From the NCBI GenBank assembly GCA_033439265.1, contig JAVTVX010000024.1:18398501-18462500 (forward strand): a stretch of DNA of 64,000 nucleotides, in the 5' to 3' direction. Of this stretch, positions 1 to 10,771 are shown piece by piece (position 1 is the first letter of the stretch; every line of letters begins with the position of its first letter). Source of the DNA: Dillenia suffruticosa (taxonomy: Eukaryota; Streptophyta; Magnoliopsida; Dilleniales; Dilleniaceae). The notes beneath the pieces are model-generated. The model was given only the letters and a program-made list of their open reading frames with translations. It made no database searches and had not been told where the DNA came from. Position numbers and translations under genes: made by a program.

Positions 1-2040
1 AATCGGAGGTTTCCCATGTACAATTTCACCTGTATATAACATTCATCCTGTAAAAATAAACAATTGGCCATCCCGGCCTCATCCACAGCCAACATCCAGA
101 ACAACGCAAGGCTATAAAGTTTCTAACAGTCCTAGCAACAGACCTCTACTGTCATGCTCAACTAGAGCATGAGCAGCCGCCACACCGAGCGGACTTAAAT
201 TCTACGCATATATAAAATAAATTTTCAAGTTATTTTTAAATGTTTACAAATGTCTCAATGCAATGGAATAAATCAACACGAAAGTTTCACGAATAAAAGT
301 CCATAATTTATACAGTCATCCCAAAAATTTAGATAAATGGAATGGTCAAACTAAAATCTCCAATACATAACAATATCACCAATCATCGTAGCGGAAGAGA
401 TGGAAAATATCCATACCCAAGCCCAGTGGTATCTCCTCGATCCAACACTAATCCTGTGGGAAAGAAAGTGAGGGGTGAGTATCTATGGGAGGATACTCAG
501 TAAGTGAGGGGATTGACATCATACTATCAATATCGAGATGAATTTGGAGTGTCAAAGCATAAGATAAGAAAATATCCACTGTGCAAACCGATCATGTTAT
601 TTCAAAATCATATATAATACGCACACATCAGAAAGCAAGATATGCATCCAATATTTACATCAATGTCGTGAAGAGCCGGCCAATGAAATATTCCCGGCAA
701 TGGTCTACCTCGACCAAGGATGGCGCATTGGGGGTTTTTTCAAATGCAAGTATGAAATAATGGCTCTCTACCCCAATGTTGGCCACAGACTACCCAAACT
801 AGCTTGTAAATAATAATAATGTACATATAACTAGTCGGCCGTGTATGGTGCCCCCGCCTGGTGCTAGACGGAGCCGTACTCAACGTCCTCTCCAGGGTCA
901 ACCTGGGGCACCCATACACACGACGATCTGGCGGATACCTCCGGCCGAAGCGTATCCGGGCACAAGGGGTGCCTCTACCAGATGTCCTTCGTAGCTATGG
1001 ATCACAATATCATATCGGCCGGGTACGTAGCCCCATGCATCCCATCACCAAGTCGGCCGGGCATATATCCCCATGCATAATATCATAACGTCGGCCGGGC
1101 ATACAGCCCAAAACATAATATCATAAAGTCGGTCGGGCATACAGCCCAAATATGTAAGTAAATCCATTTAAAACTATGTTTCAATGCAGTGGAAGTATTT
1201 AAAACATATCAATATGTCGAAATTACGGCACAATATTCAATTATCAAAACTCTTGGATGCATATCAATAAATTCAGAATTTAAGACACTCCAAAGGTCAC
1301 AAAACATTCATCAAATATTCGAAAATTCTAACAATCAGACATTTGCAGAAATATGTCATTTAAAAGTATTTTTGAAACATGGTTTTCAATCAATAGCGAA
1401 TGTCAAAGTCCTACTCACAGTTCTAGGGAGGGTGGTCACTCCCTATTTTCAAAACTAATCAAATCTGATCTGTTTTCTCGAGTCTCCAAAAAGATCAACC
1501 TAATCAGATCATCAAAATTGAATATCATTTTCTCAAGCATTTTTAGGGTTTATCCGAAAGACATGAAATGTATAATATCCTCCACTTTACGGCTCATTTC
1601 AATCCAACCCTACAACCCAGATACTTTCATGCATATTCCGAAGTTTAACTCTAAAGAAACTATTCGAATTCACTCGACATGATTTTGTGATTCTATAATA
1701 CGCTTCTTTCGTATCAGATCATTCAATTTCTATAACATTCTATACTTAACTTTCAAAGTCACATATAATCATTTCAGAAATTGTATTCTATTCGCATTCC
1801 ACTTACACTCTAAACATATACAAAACCTTTCATCTTATATTCAATCCTAGATTCATCCAATTTATCAATTAAAGCCGAAATCTCCTCACCTAGGGCTTTC
1901 TCGAAGCGCCGAGTCTCGTCCGAAAGTCGCTTCGGTCACTCCAAAATCTGTAGGGTTTCCTATCAAAACAAGTTTTATTTGTTAGATCTAAACACATAGA
2001 TCCGAAGTAAAACCCTAAGTCATTTACCTGCGTGGAGATT

Positions 2041-2480
2041 CGTGGGCTGTCACGGGCTCACGGGCCGTCGCGGGCTCGTGGGCCACGGGCCGGACTGGGC
2101 TCGTGGGCTACAGCTAGCGGGCTCGCTGGTCTGTGGGCCAGCGGGCTGGCGGGCCGATGGGCCGGTGGGCCTGCGGGCTGACAGTGGCTCGCGGGCTGGT
2201 GCTCACCCGTGTGCTGGTGCGGGCCCGTGCGCTGCGCTGGCTCATGCGCGCTCGCGCGCTGCTGCGTGCCCATGCGCGCCCCTGCGCGCTCTGCTCGCGC
2301 GCCCCTGCACGCTCTGCTCGCGCGCTCTGCTCACGCTCGTGCGCTGGGCCACGCGCCCGTGCACTGGGCCGCGCGCTGCTGCGTGCTGAGTCCGCACGCT
2401 GCTGCGTGCTGAGTCCGCGCACGCTCGTGCGCTAGCTCGCGCTCGCGGCCTGGGCTCGCGCTCGCGGTCTGGGCTAGTGC
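2041..2480. repeat. GC-rich, G-run-dense block inside D1
   Basis: A sharp GC island in AT-rich surroundings, with GGGC/GGGCC runs every few bases around 2041-2180 on the plus strand, then degenerate repeats of words such as GTGCGCTGGGCC and GCTGCGTGCTGAGTCC. It is the counterpart of the minisatellite and C-rich run in D2 (41683-42035). Many overlapping ORFs exist on both strands, but they are alanine/arginine-rich products of base composition. The G runs lie on the antisense strand of the LTR and could form G-quadruplexes; this is inference. Confidence 0.75.
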
Positions 2481-2676
2481 TGTGGCTGGGGGATCGCGCT
2501 GCAGAAGGCCCTGCAGTCGCGTGTGGTGGCTGAAGGCAGTGCGCGCGGAGGTTCGCGGCGTGCGGTGGTGCTCGATCGTGGCTCGCGGCGGTGTGCGGTG
2601 AGGCGGAGAGAAGGCGATCGTGGGAGATCGCGAGAGGGAGAGAAGACAGAGTGAGGTAGAGAGAGAAACTGCGAGG

Positions 2677-2697
2677 GAAGAAGGAGGAGAAGAAGAA

Positions 2698-2732
<35 letters not shown>

Positions 2733-2852
2733 AGAAGAAGAAGGAGAAGAAGGTGAAGGAGAAGATGCCGGCGGCGGCGGTGGCGGTGGAAGGCGCAGGG
2801 GAAGCCGAACGGCCGCGGGAGAAGACGAGCGGCCACAGAATAGGAACCGTCG

Positions 2853-2884
<32 letters not shown>
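2677..2884. repeat. (GAA)n and (GA)n microsatellites in D1
   Basis: A (GAA)n run with few interruptions lies at about 2677-2752 and a (GA)n run at about 2855-2884. On the LTR's own (minus) strand they read as CT- and CTT-rich, just after the LTR start, like the pyrimidine-rich leaders of plant genes. D2 has the same pair in shorter form at about 41250-41400. Confidence 0.85.
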
Positions 2885-2888
<4 letters not shown>

Positions 2889-2982
2889 GGAATGAATTAG
2901 GGCTTTAGCCCTAATTCAATTGGGGAGGGCCAAAACGCTGCGTTTTGGCTCTCCCTTTTTTTTTTTTTAGTTTGGTGTTACA

Positions 2983-3719
2983 GTTTTCAAATATATTATA
3001 GGTGAAAACAATAAATATATTTTGTTGGAAATTATAAAAAAAAGTAACATAGCTAAGCTCATAAACCTATAAACTTTTATCCTTTTCTAATCATTATATT
3101 TTTAATTAAAATAAAAATTTTGATAAGAATTATGAAATTTTGTAAATAAAAATCACTTTGCTTCGTAAAAAAGTAACAATAAAATTGTAATTATATTAAT
3201 AACCTTTTGCTTTAAAATTTAAATAATATTAGCTGAACATAATTTCTACACCCTTAATCTATAAAAAGGATGCTTAATAATTGGTTATGTGATTATTTTA
3301 GATAAGATGAACTCAAAATTATCCATTTGCCAAAATTATCCATAAGCCTCTTCTGTACAATGACCAATGACTATTTTCTTGTTTCTAAGGCATGTCGACT
3401 ACGCAACCATGTCCAAATTTAAAAACTTTCTATCTAGTAAAAATTTTACTAGCCAAATATAGAGTGTAGCAGATAGATAGATATGATAGACTGGATCAAA
3501 GGATTTATCTGTCTAGATATGATATGTCGTGAACTGTCTCCTTGTTATTGGGATGATTGATTGTCTATATAATCAAGCAATTGCAACCAAGTGTGGACAA
3601 AGCTTTCAAACCTGAGGGAAGAAAGCGAAAAGAGGCCAGACAGAACTTGTTTCTTTTGGAAGAATTGTAGGAGGAACATTTGCTTCCTAAGGACCGACGA
3701 AAAACTTTGGATGAAATAT
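2983..3719. other. AT-rich spacer, nothing recognised
   Basis: Strongly AT-rich sequence with no ORF of note and no LTR, polypurine or primer-site motif that I can see. It may be old flanking DNA of the transporter relic that follows. Confidence 0.5.
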
Positions 3720-5030
3720 TTCGTCTTTTGTTTTGATTAGTTGCATTGTAGTTGCCACGGGCAGTCTCATCTTCAGTTATGATTTTGACAACTCTAAAGG
3801 GGTTACTGCTATGGATCCATTTTTGTCCAAAATTTTCCCATCTCTCTACCATAAGGTGCTCAATGCATCTACCCACGAAATTGCCTATTGCAAGTTTAAC
3901 GGCCAGCTTTTGACCTTGTTTATCCCTCTCTATCTCGTCGCACTTATTGCTTCCTTTGTAGCTTCTTTGATTACCAGGCTCTTGGGCCGTAAAATGTCAA
4001 TGTCAATTGGGGGTATAATTTCCCTCATCAGCTCTATCCTCAATGGCATTGCTAATAAAGTTGTCGTGCTCCTCATCAACTGTTTGTTGCTTAGTGTTGG
4101 TATTGGTTTCGCCAACCAGTCTGTTGTATCTATCAGAAATGGTATCTACTCACCTCAAAGGAGCACTTAGCATTGTATTCAAGATGGCCATCACCATTGG
4201 TATCCTGGCAGCAAATCTTGTCAACTATGGCACCAATCAGATCAAGGAAGGTTACGGATGGAGAATTTCCCTAGCAGTGCTAGGTGTCACTTAGTTATCA
4301 TGACTCTTGGTGCCTTGATGTTGCCCGACACTCCCAACTCCCTCTTTGAGAGAGGAAAGAAAAACAATGCCGTGACAATCCTCTAGAAGATCTGCAGAAC
4401 TGACAATGCTGATGAGGAATACCAAGACCTTATAGAAGCAAGCTAGGCTGTGGCAAAAGAGCAGCATCCCTGGAAGAACATTTTGCAGAGGAAGTATAGA
4501 CCGTAGTTGGTGATCTGTGTCCTCATCTCCATGTTCCAACAACTCACGGGCATTAATGTCATCATGTTCTATTCTCCCATCCTCTTCAAGACCATTGGAT
4601 TCGGAGATGATGCCTCTCTCATGGCCGCGGTCATCACAGGTAGTGTTAATGTGGCGGCTACTGTGGTTTCGGTCTTGTCTATTAATAGGTACGGCAGAAG
4701 GGCATTGTTCTTTGAAGGTGGGATTCAAAAGGTATTCTGTGAGTTTATTGTAGGTATTATTACTACCCTCTAGTTTGACCTAATGATGCAGGTAGTTTCT
4801 CCGAGGGATATGCTGATTTGGTGTTTATTCTCATCTGCATCTACGTCGTTACCTTTACTTGGTCATGGGATGCATTGGGATGTTGGTGCACTCTGAAATC
4901 TACCCTCTGGAAATCAGATAGGCCGGCCAAGCCATCAATGTTACAGACAACATGTTCCTTACAATGCTCTGCTACATGAAGTTCGGACTCTTCTTCTTCA
5001 GAAGCTGGGGTATTCTTATTGTTGGATAAG
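3720..5030 (+). pseudogene. Sugar transport protein (STP-type MFS hexose/H+ symporter) pseudogene
   Basis: Functional members of this family are 12-helix plasma-membrane symporters importing hexoses. The reading follows the STP order: helix 1 with a degenerate GGLIFGYD-like motif and GVTAMDPFL (about 3760-3825), TRLLGRKMSM (the R-x-G-R-R/K loop motif, near 3975), GIGFANQSV, the [13 protein letters not shown] helix, LPDTPNSL at the mid-protein loop, [15 protein letters not shown] (sugar-binding helix 7, near 4535) and [10 protein letters not shown] (second R-x-G-R-R). It ends near MLCYMKFGLFFF, short of the usual LPETKG C-terminus. It is dead: a frameshift near 4100-4140, in-frame TAGs at 4384, 4444 and 4504, and further shifts near 4775 and 4885. 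I see no clear introns in the readable part, which would fit a processed copy, but family introns could be missed. Family confident; member not named. Confidence 0.85.
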
Positions 5031-5102
5031 TTGACTTAAAATTAATGTTATTGCTGCTGTATGAGTTGGTTTGAGTTAGCTCTGCTTTTACTCATTTACT
5101 AA

Positions 5103-7464
5103 TGTCACGCCCCGATTCTCGGATCAAGCACGCGACAACCGCCGCGTCGTCTCGATACATGGGCAGAACCTCCCCATATACCGGGACTCCGCAAGGCTAT
5201 CAAATTTATAATAAATCATCGAAAGCATGAGACTCTTCAAAACGTGAAATCATATAACAATACACACGCAAGGAGCCCATCCGGCTCATCCCTGAACATT
5301 CAAACACACATATTGGCACACATCGGGGAGTGGGATCCTGTACAAGCACGCATGCGATGTGGCCATCCTAGCCATTCAAAATTCTTACCTCAATAAAGCG
5401 TGTGACAAACAAGAAGTCCCAAAATATAGCCGTCGGATTTTACCAACACTTACCTGAGGAAGACAAGTCAGTATCGGTAGAGTTCTAACGGTATGAGTTG
5501 TACAGAACTTCACAAAATCAGAGAAAAGTATCGAAATTAAGATTTACAGTCCAAATATCCCGGTACAGATATAAACGGTTTTACAAAAATAATCGAGTAA
5601 TTAAGATAATAAAGAATAAATAAAAAATCAGCGGATTTTATCAATACTTGCCAACAACTCGGCTAGTATTAATGAAATCCGTATGGCAGGGGATGTACAG
5701 TTTTCCCTTTCCATGGTTTAAGATCTATAAATCTCCAAAAGTAACCCTGCATGTGCCAAATACCTATACAATTTGCAAAAATACTGCACAAGCTCCGTCG
5801 AGTAGTCTCCCAACTAAGTCTCCTCTGAAAAAGGGGAAGAGAGGGGTGGGTATAGGGGTATACTCAGTGAGTGAAATACAATGGTGTGATTGTGTTCATA
5901 AATAAGGGGTAAATGTGGGACAATCAAAACATATCTCATAAATAACAGTTCATATGCATAAAACATTTCAATAAATCACAATTTACAAAATATGCATCCA
6001 TGTCAATTATCATTTTAGAAAATCTTGGGGTTCCATCGAAAAAACACTTCCGTCTTAGGGCAGCCAAACCCAGACGAAATCCCGTCAAGGATTTTTCTAT
6101 CCAATGTCTCAAAACAAACCTCCTACCTTGGCGTTGGCTCGTACCTCACTGGGGTGCACCAGATATAGTACGACTTCGGCAGAGGGAGGGACGTCTAACT
6201 CCCCTGCACATCCAAACCCCAAACCATGCCACCTCGTCGGGTTGCTCCGTGGTGGGAATATGACTATAGTCATCTGCGGCACCTTTCATTTCTAAATCAA
6301 TTCAGTTCACAAGCAATGTGCCATAATTTTCCATCAAATAATCAACAATCTCATGCCAAATCAATTTATAAAGCAATATCAAATAACATATGGGACAAAA
6401 TCATTTTTAAGCTCAATGGATGTATTTATACTTTATAATTCAGTTTTGACAGCCCACAGTCACAAAACAATTTGCATAAATCATGTAAAATCTTTCGAAA
6501 ATCATTTATAAAGCAATTTTAAAACAGGTTTATCATTCATGAACACAATGAACTATCCACTCACCTCTAGAGAGAGTATTCACTCCCTACACTCTATCCA
6601 TACTCAAGAAATCTCCTTTCAAACTCCAATGGATTGTCCTGAAGCAACCATAACAATTTTCAAGTCATTTCTCATCCAAACTCAAGGGTTCACAAACTTT
6701 CTTAATTTTGTTTAACCCTCATTTCTAACATTTTCTTGTTCCTATCCTCATTTTACCAATTTATCGCTATTTACATCTTTACAAAATTCATATACACAAC
6801 TCTCCTAGATTTTCTTAAATTAATATAGTCTTAGTTTTTTCTAATTTTTTCAATTCATGGACATACATTCCAATTTTACCATATTGCAATTATTTTATAA
6901 TCCTAGAGTTATTTTCAGAAATTAGCCCTTACCTGCGCAGAGAAAGGAGTACAGATTCAGACCTAGGGTTTTCACATTTGCCTACCAAACCTTCGTGCAC
7001 TGTTTGATTTAATTCGAAACCTGCAATACTTCCAATTTGAAGCAAAATTTAGTATTTAGGTTCAATCACCAAAGGAAATTGAAACCCTAGAATATATCAA
7101 TCGGAAATTCATACCACATGTATAGGGATGAATTGAAATCTCGGCTAGAGTTCTCGAGAGCTTACCGATGACTGCCGAGTTGGGGTCTCTTCTGGGGTTG
7201 CAGCAAGTGTCTCGGTAGAGGGCAGCACGCGAACAGGCGAGGTAAAGAAGCAATGGGCTGTTCGCGCGCGAGGGAGAGGAGTCGCGGCTGGCGTGCATTG
7301 GAGCGCTCGTGAGATGGAGCTGCTCGCGGGCAGGAGCTGCTGTGCTTGCGGGCTGTAGCAACGCAGGAGGGAAGTCGTGCGCTGCGGGCTGTGAAGCGCC
7401 CGCAGGAAAGAGAGAGATCGGTGAGAGAGAGAGAGTTTGTGAATAATGGAGGGAGACAATCGGT

Positions 7465-7513
<49 letters not shown>

Positions 7514-7654
7514 CTTGTGATGGAGGGAGGGAATTTTTGTGAGAGGGTGAGAGACAGAGAACGCAGGAGAGAGTGAGGGGGACAGAAAGTAAATTGGGAA
7601 AGTAACTTTCCCAAAATCTTTTTTTTTTTTTTTTTTTGACTTTGTCGGTTTTCA
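5103..7654 (-). mobile_element. E1 3' LTR (family C, 2552 bp)
   Basis: The plus-strand sequence starts TGTCACGCCCCG and ends GGTTTTCA, so on the element's strand it has TG...CA ends. A polypurine tract lies just outside its right end and integrase follows, so this is the 3' LTR of a minus-strand chromovirus. Reading in the element's direction: A-rich start, long CT microsatellites, a GC-rich stretch, donor-like ATCG|GTAAGC near 7166, then AT-rich sequence with a second donor-like GCAG|GTAAGG near 6930, and the shared CACTCACTGAGTA-type word near 5860. Its 5' partner and target duplication are gone. Confidence 0.85.
7463..7513. repeat. (GA)n microsatellite in E1 LTR
   Basis: A nearly pure GA run broken by one AA. 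On the element strand it reads CT and sits about 150 bp after the LTR start, the same place as the CT run in family D. Confidence 0.9.
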
Positions 7655-7655
7655 A

Positions 7656-7673
7656 TTCTTAACCCCCTAAAAA
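7656..7673 (-). promoter_or_regulatory. E1 polypurine tract
   Basis: On the minus strand TTTTTAGGGGGTTAAGAA lies directly before the LTR. The same TTTAGGGGGTTAG-like tract precedes the other chromovirus 3' LTRs here (25441, 51743, 59826). It primes plus-strand DNA synthesis. Confidence 0.8.
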
Positions 7674-7702
7674 TAAATTTCGTCCTCGAAATTTCAAAAT
7701 AC

Positions 7703-8241
7703 AATTTATACATCAAAAAGTTGCGGGTGTTGCTTCCGCATTAATTCTTCAGTCTCCCAAGTCCGTTCCTCTACTTTATTATTTCTCCACAGTACCCTAA
7801 CCATAGGAATCTGCTTACTCATCAATTGTTTGATCTGCCAGTCAATGATTTTCATCGGTTGTACTTTGAAACTCAAGTCTTCTTTCAGTTCTATTGGAGG
7901 AACTTCCAATACGTGCGAGGGATCCGGTAAATACTTTTTCAACATCGACACATGAAAAACATTATGGATCCTCTGCAATTCTGACGGCAAATCTAGTCGG
8001 TATGCCACCGCTCCAATTCTTTCAAGGATTTTAAAGGGTCTGATATAACGAGGGTTTAATTTTCCTTGTTGTTGAAATCGAACTATACCCTTCCAAGGAG
8101 ATATCTTCAAGAATACCATATCTCCCACTGTGAATTCCAATGGCCTTCTCCTTTTGTCGGCGTAACTCTTTTGCCGATCTTGAGCTGCCTTCATTCTTTC
8201 CCGAATTAGTTTCACATTTTCCTTGGTAGTTTCAATCAATT
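7703..8241 (-). CDS. E1 integrase C-terminus with chromodomain-like tail (fragment)
   Basis: An open stretch of 177 codons, the longest clean gypsy fragment in the left third. It holds the end of the integrase core and the C-terminal DNA-binding part: RRRPLEFTVGDMVFL and PWKGIVRF (the GPF/Y region reads RPFKILERIG), then HNVFHVSMLKKYLPDPSHVL. It closes with the chromodomain-like VRVLWRNNKVEERTWE and an MRKQHPQLF end. This tail is the mark of chromoviruses, and with LTRs of 2.5-4 kb it suggests the Tekay/Del group (inference). It is continuous with the broken integrase core upstream on the minus strand and is not an independent gene. Confidence 0.85.
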
Positions 8242-9375
8242 CTATGCTTTCAATTTTGCGTTTTCCAACTTCATCTCAATAAATTGGAGTCCGACATTTC
8301 CTTCCGTAGAGAGATTCATAGGGAGGCATTCCAATACTAGTTTGGTAGCTATTGTTATATGCAAATTCAATCAACGAGAGATGCCTATCCCAACTCCCAT
8401 GGAAATCCATAACGCACGCTCTCAACATATCTTCCAACGTTTGGATTGTACGTTCAAATTTCCCGTCTGTCTATGGATGAAATGCGGTGCTGAATTTCAG
8501 TTTGGTACCCAAGGCCTCTTGGTAATTTAGGCTAGAATCTGGATGTGAATTGGGGGTCTCGACCTGATACAATCGATATCAGAACCCCGTGGAGTCGGAC
8601 AATCTCATCAAGATACACCCTTGCTAACTTCTCCAAGGAATAAGTATTCTGAACTGGGAGGAAATGCGCCGATTTTGTGAGTTTGTTTACTATCACCCAA
8701 ATGGCATCGTGACGACTCGAAGTACATGGCAATCCTACCACAAAATCCATAGTAATATGCTCCTATTTCCATTCAGGTATAGACAATGGTTGAAGCATTC
8801 CGGCTGGCTTTTGATGCTCAGCTTTGGTTTGTTGACACACCAGACATTTTGCTACAAATTCGGTTATTTCCCGTTTCAAGCCTGACCACCAATAAGTTTC
8901 TTTGATGGTTCGGTACATTTTAGTACTTCCGAGATGCATAGCATAAGCTGAAGAATGTGCTTCTTCCAGAATAGCCTTCCGAAACTCATCATTTTTGGGA
9001 ACACAAATTCGTTTCCCATACATGACTATACCATCCTCCCGAACGTGGAAATCACTAGTTTCACCCTTGCGAACCTTTTCCACCATTTGCCTTAACTCTT
9101 CATCAGTAGTTTGGAGTTCTTTAATACTGTTTACCAAGGTTGGTCGAACTTCAAATTTCGCTAATAATGCACCACTGTCATCACAAGCAATTTTGGCTCC
9201 AAGAGCACGAAATCCCACCAAGCATGAGAGGTAAGCGTCTCCTTGAATCTAAGAAGAAGATGAGAACTTGCGGCTTAAGGCATCAGCAATTATATTTGCC
9301 TTACTCGGGTGATAATCAATCACCAAATTGTAGTCTTTGATTAGCTCTAGCCAAAACACACGTTGACCTATCATC
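8242..9375 (-). pseudogene. E1 RNase H tail and integrase core (broken)
   Basis: Reading leftward from 9375: the RNase H end ([10 protein letters not shown], then an A-D-A-L-like close), the linker, the integrase zinc-binding HHCC segment (EEAHSSAYAMHLG ... CLVCQQTKAEHQ) and the core start [20 protein letters not shown] with its first catalytic Asp. The later core is recognisable but has stops, for example in what should be FHPQTDG near 8475 and after the TPIY motif near 8280. Everything upstream (RT, protease, gag, 5' LTR) is missing. The fragment ends at about 9375, where TCGAC-rich copia-type LTR sequence begins. The exact junction is uncertain by about 10 bp. Confidence 0.85.
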
Positions 9376-10523
9376 TCAGTGTCGACACAACATATGAACA
9401 TCGACCAATTGAACACTACACATCAACCAATTTATTATCTGAATAGTAATAGGTCGATGTCCACAAATGACTAGTCGACCTACCTCTCACAAAATCTGAA
9501 ACATCACACATCGACATAGTTAAAAACTTGTTGACACGGTTAAAAACTTGTCGACACATATGAACACATCGACCAATTAAACATCACATGTCCACCAATT
9601 TTATTTAGCATAGTCCCTTGTCGACCTGAAATAGTATCTTGTTGACCTGTTCACATAGAAATGCACTAGAAATGATTCAAATTTAGGTCGATGTCCTCAA
9701 TAGACTTGTTGACTTGTGTGTATTAGAAACTAGATCTAGGAAACAATTTTAAATCTAATGGACCCTTTATTTCTTCGTTCTCTGAAATGTTTCATTTTCT
9801 ATCAAAACTAACGTTCAACTGCAATGCAAACAAAGTCTGATTGGCTTATTAAAAGAGGTGCCAGTAAAAGGAATGAAGATTCAGTGCAAACGAAAGAATG
9901 ATTGCAGAAAATTTAATGACGGAAATTAAATGCGTAATGTTCGGATGCAACAATCACCACCAATCCTCAACAGATCAATTCAATGCCTTAGTAAATACTG
10001 AGAAGTAGAAAATATAGAGGGTTATGAGAAACAACGACTCACAATGACTTGAATTAAAAGATCCGTTGAATACTGAAAAATCTCATCTCTGTATACTTGA
10101 AAGTTTTTTAATTGTATTAAGTGTCTACCCTAATTTTTCATTCTATCAAATCTGAGGAAAGTAAGTCTCAATTCTTGAATTTTATTTATGGAGTAATTTG
10201 AGTGTAAAAGATTAAGGAGTGTGTGACACTACCTTAACTCTAGAGAAGCCAAAATTTAGTCTGAGTTAGATTGTATTGTAGTGTTCTAACGTAACACTGT
10301 ATGAGGTTGAACTTGAGCCTATAATCAATTTTGCAAACTAACCATTTAGTAGAAAATCCAGAGGGAGGCTGGGAGTGGACGTACACCGGGTTTGGTGGAA
10401 CTACTATTAAAATTTTTTGTCTTCTTTATTTGTTTTCATTTACTGTCATATAGTTTTAAATTCAGAAAAAGTGTCAAAAAGTCTATATTCAACTATTTAC
10501 CCCTCCCCTATAGTTGAATAGCA
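9376..10523 (+). mobile_element. S0: Sirevirus-like copia LTR fragment
   Basis: Three features identify it. First, dense TCGAC/TCGAT words occur between 9380 and 9720, as in the S2 LTR. Second, GAGTGGACGTACACCGGGTT near 10374 is the 'GTGGACGTAGGC...GAACC' U5 motif typical of Sirevirus LTRs. Third, a CTATATTCAACTATTTACCCC-like word lies near 10490, just before the end at ...GAATAGCA. Its first ~100 bp, as judged from S2, are missing. It sits exactly where the 5' LTR and primer site of E2 should be, so E2 has lost both. No target duplication could be matched. Confidence 0.7.
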
Positions 10524-10625
10524 CCAAATACATTTTCAAAAGTCTTCAATACATATGAGTGTTTCTTTATAGTCATGAGATCCTAGTACATGGTCTTAAG
10601 CATATGAGTTCCTTTATTTTGAGGG

Positions 10626-10650
10626 GGTTAGATACGGTTCGTATCTAACC
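10626..10650 (+). promoter_or_regulatory. E2 leader stem-loop 1
   Basis: Arm GGTTAGATACG, loop GTT, arm CGTATCTAACC: 11 perfect pairs. The same hairpin occurs at 33331-33355 (E3), 50404-50428 (E4) and 54782-54806 (E5). Probably an RNA structure for dimerisation, packaging or translation; the role is inferred. Confidence 0.8.
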
Positions 10651-10701
10651 TAGGATATCATTTCCATCGGTTCTTAAACAGATAACCTCATTCATTTTAG
10701 G

Positions 10702-10726
10702 GGGTTAGTTACTTCGTAACTAACCC
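10702..10726 (+). promoter_or_regulatory. E2 leader stem-loop 2
   Basis: Arm GGGTTAGTTAC, loop TTC, arm GTAACTAACCC: 11 perfect pairs. Counterparts lie at 33256-33280 (E3), 50481-50505 (E4) and 54857-54881 (E5). The closing pair is C-G here, U-A in E5 and U-G in E3. Confidence 0.8.
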
Positions 10727-10771
10727 TAATTCTTGAATCATGTCTAACGAAAATTATTTCTTAACAAAGTT

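Larger units (their letters stand above)
1..2982 (-). mobile_element. D1: family-D gypsy-type LTR, cut by window edge
   Basis: Read on the minus strand this LTR begins TGTAACACC at 2982 and runs off the left edge. It is an inverted copy of the complete solo LTR at 41185-44077 and lacks only about the last 90 bases of that copy. Internal landmarks match in order: poly-A just after the start, a GA/CT microsatellite, a very GC-rich block (about 2040-2600), a donor-like CAG|GTAAATG near 2028, and the shared LTR modules near 690-800 and 940-1000. The base after 2982 starts AT-rich sequence with no polypurine tract, so this is either a solo LTR or the 5' LTR of a minus-strand element lying off the left edge. 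Short ORFs inside it are not genes. Confidence 0.85.
10524..10771 (+). other. E2 5' untranslated leader (truncated)
   Basis: Matches the leaders of E3, E4 and E5 from the ATTTTCAAAAGTCTTCAAT word onward. The primer binding site and about 70 bp after it are missing. It carries two stem-loops listed separately. Just before the gag ATG is a pyrimidine-poor TTTCTTAACAAAG, which in E4 reads as the acceptor-like CCCTTTGCAG. Confidence 0.75.

Noticed and set aside
2042-2435. Overlapping ORFs of up to about 115 codons on both strands in the GC-rich block of D1 (and 41236-42071 in D2)
   Set aside because: Low-complexity Ala/Arg/Gly/Pro products that exist in many frames at once; no start context or domain. 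They come from base composition.
2620-2895. Poly-Glu ORF and its poly-Leu complement
   Set aside because: Direct translation of the GAA/GA microsatellites.
4732-4790. GT...AG segment in the transporter relic as a real intron
   Set aside because: Only about 59 bp, shorter than usual plant introns, and the reading through it is partly alignable to the family.
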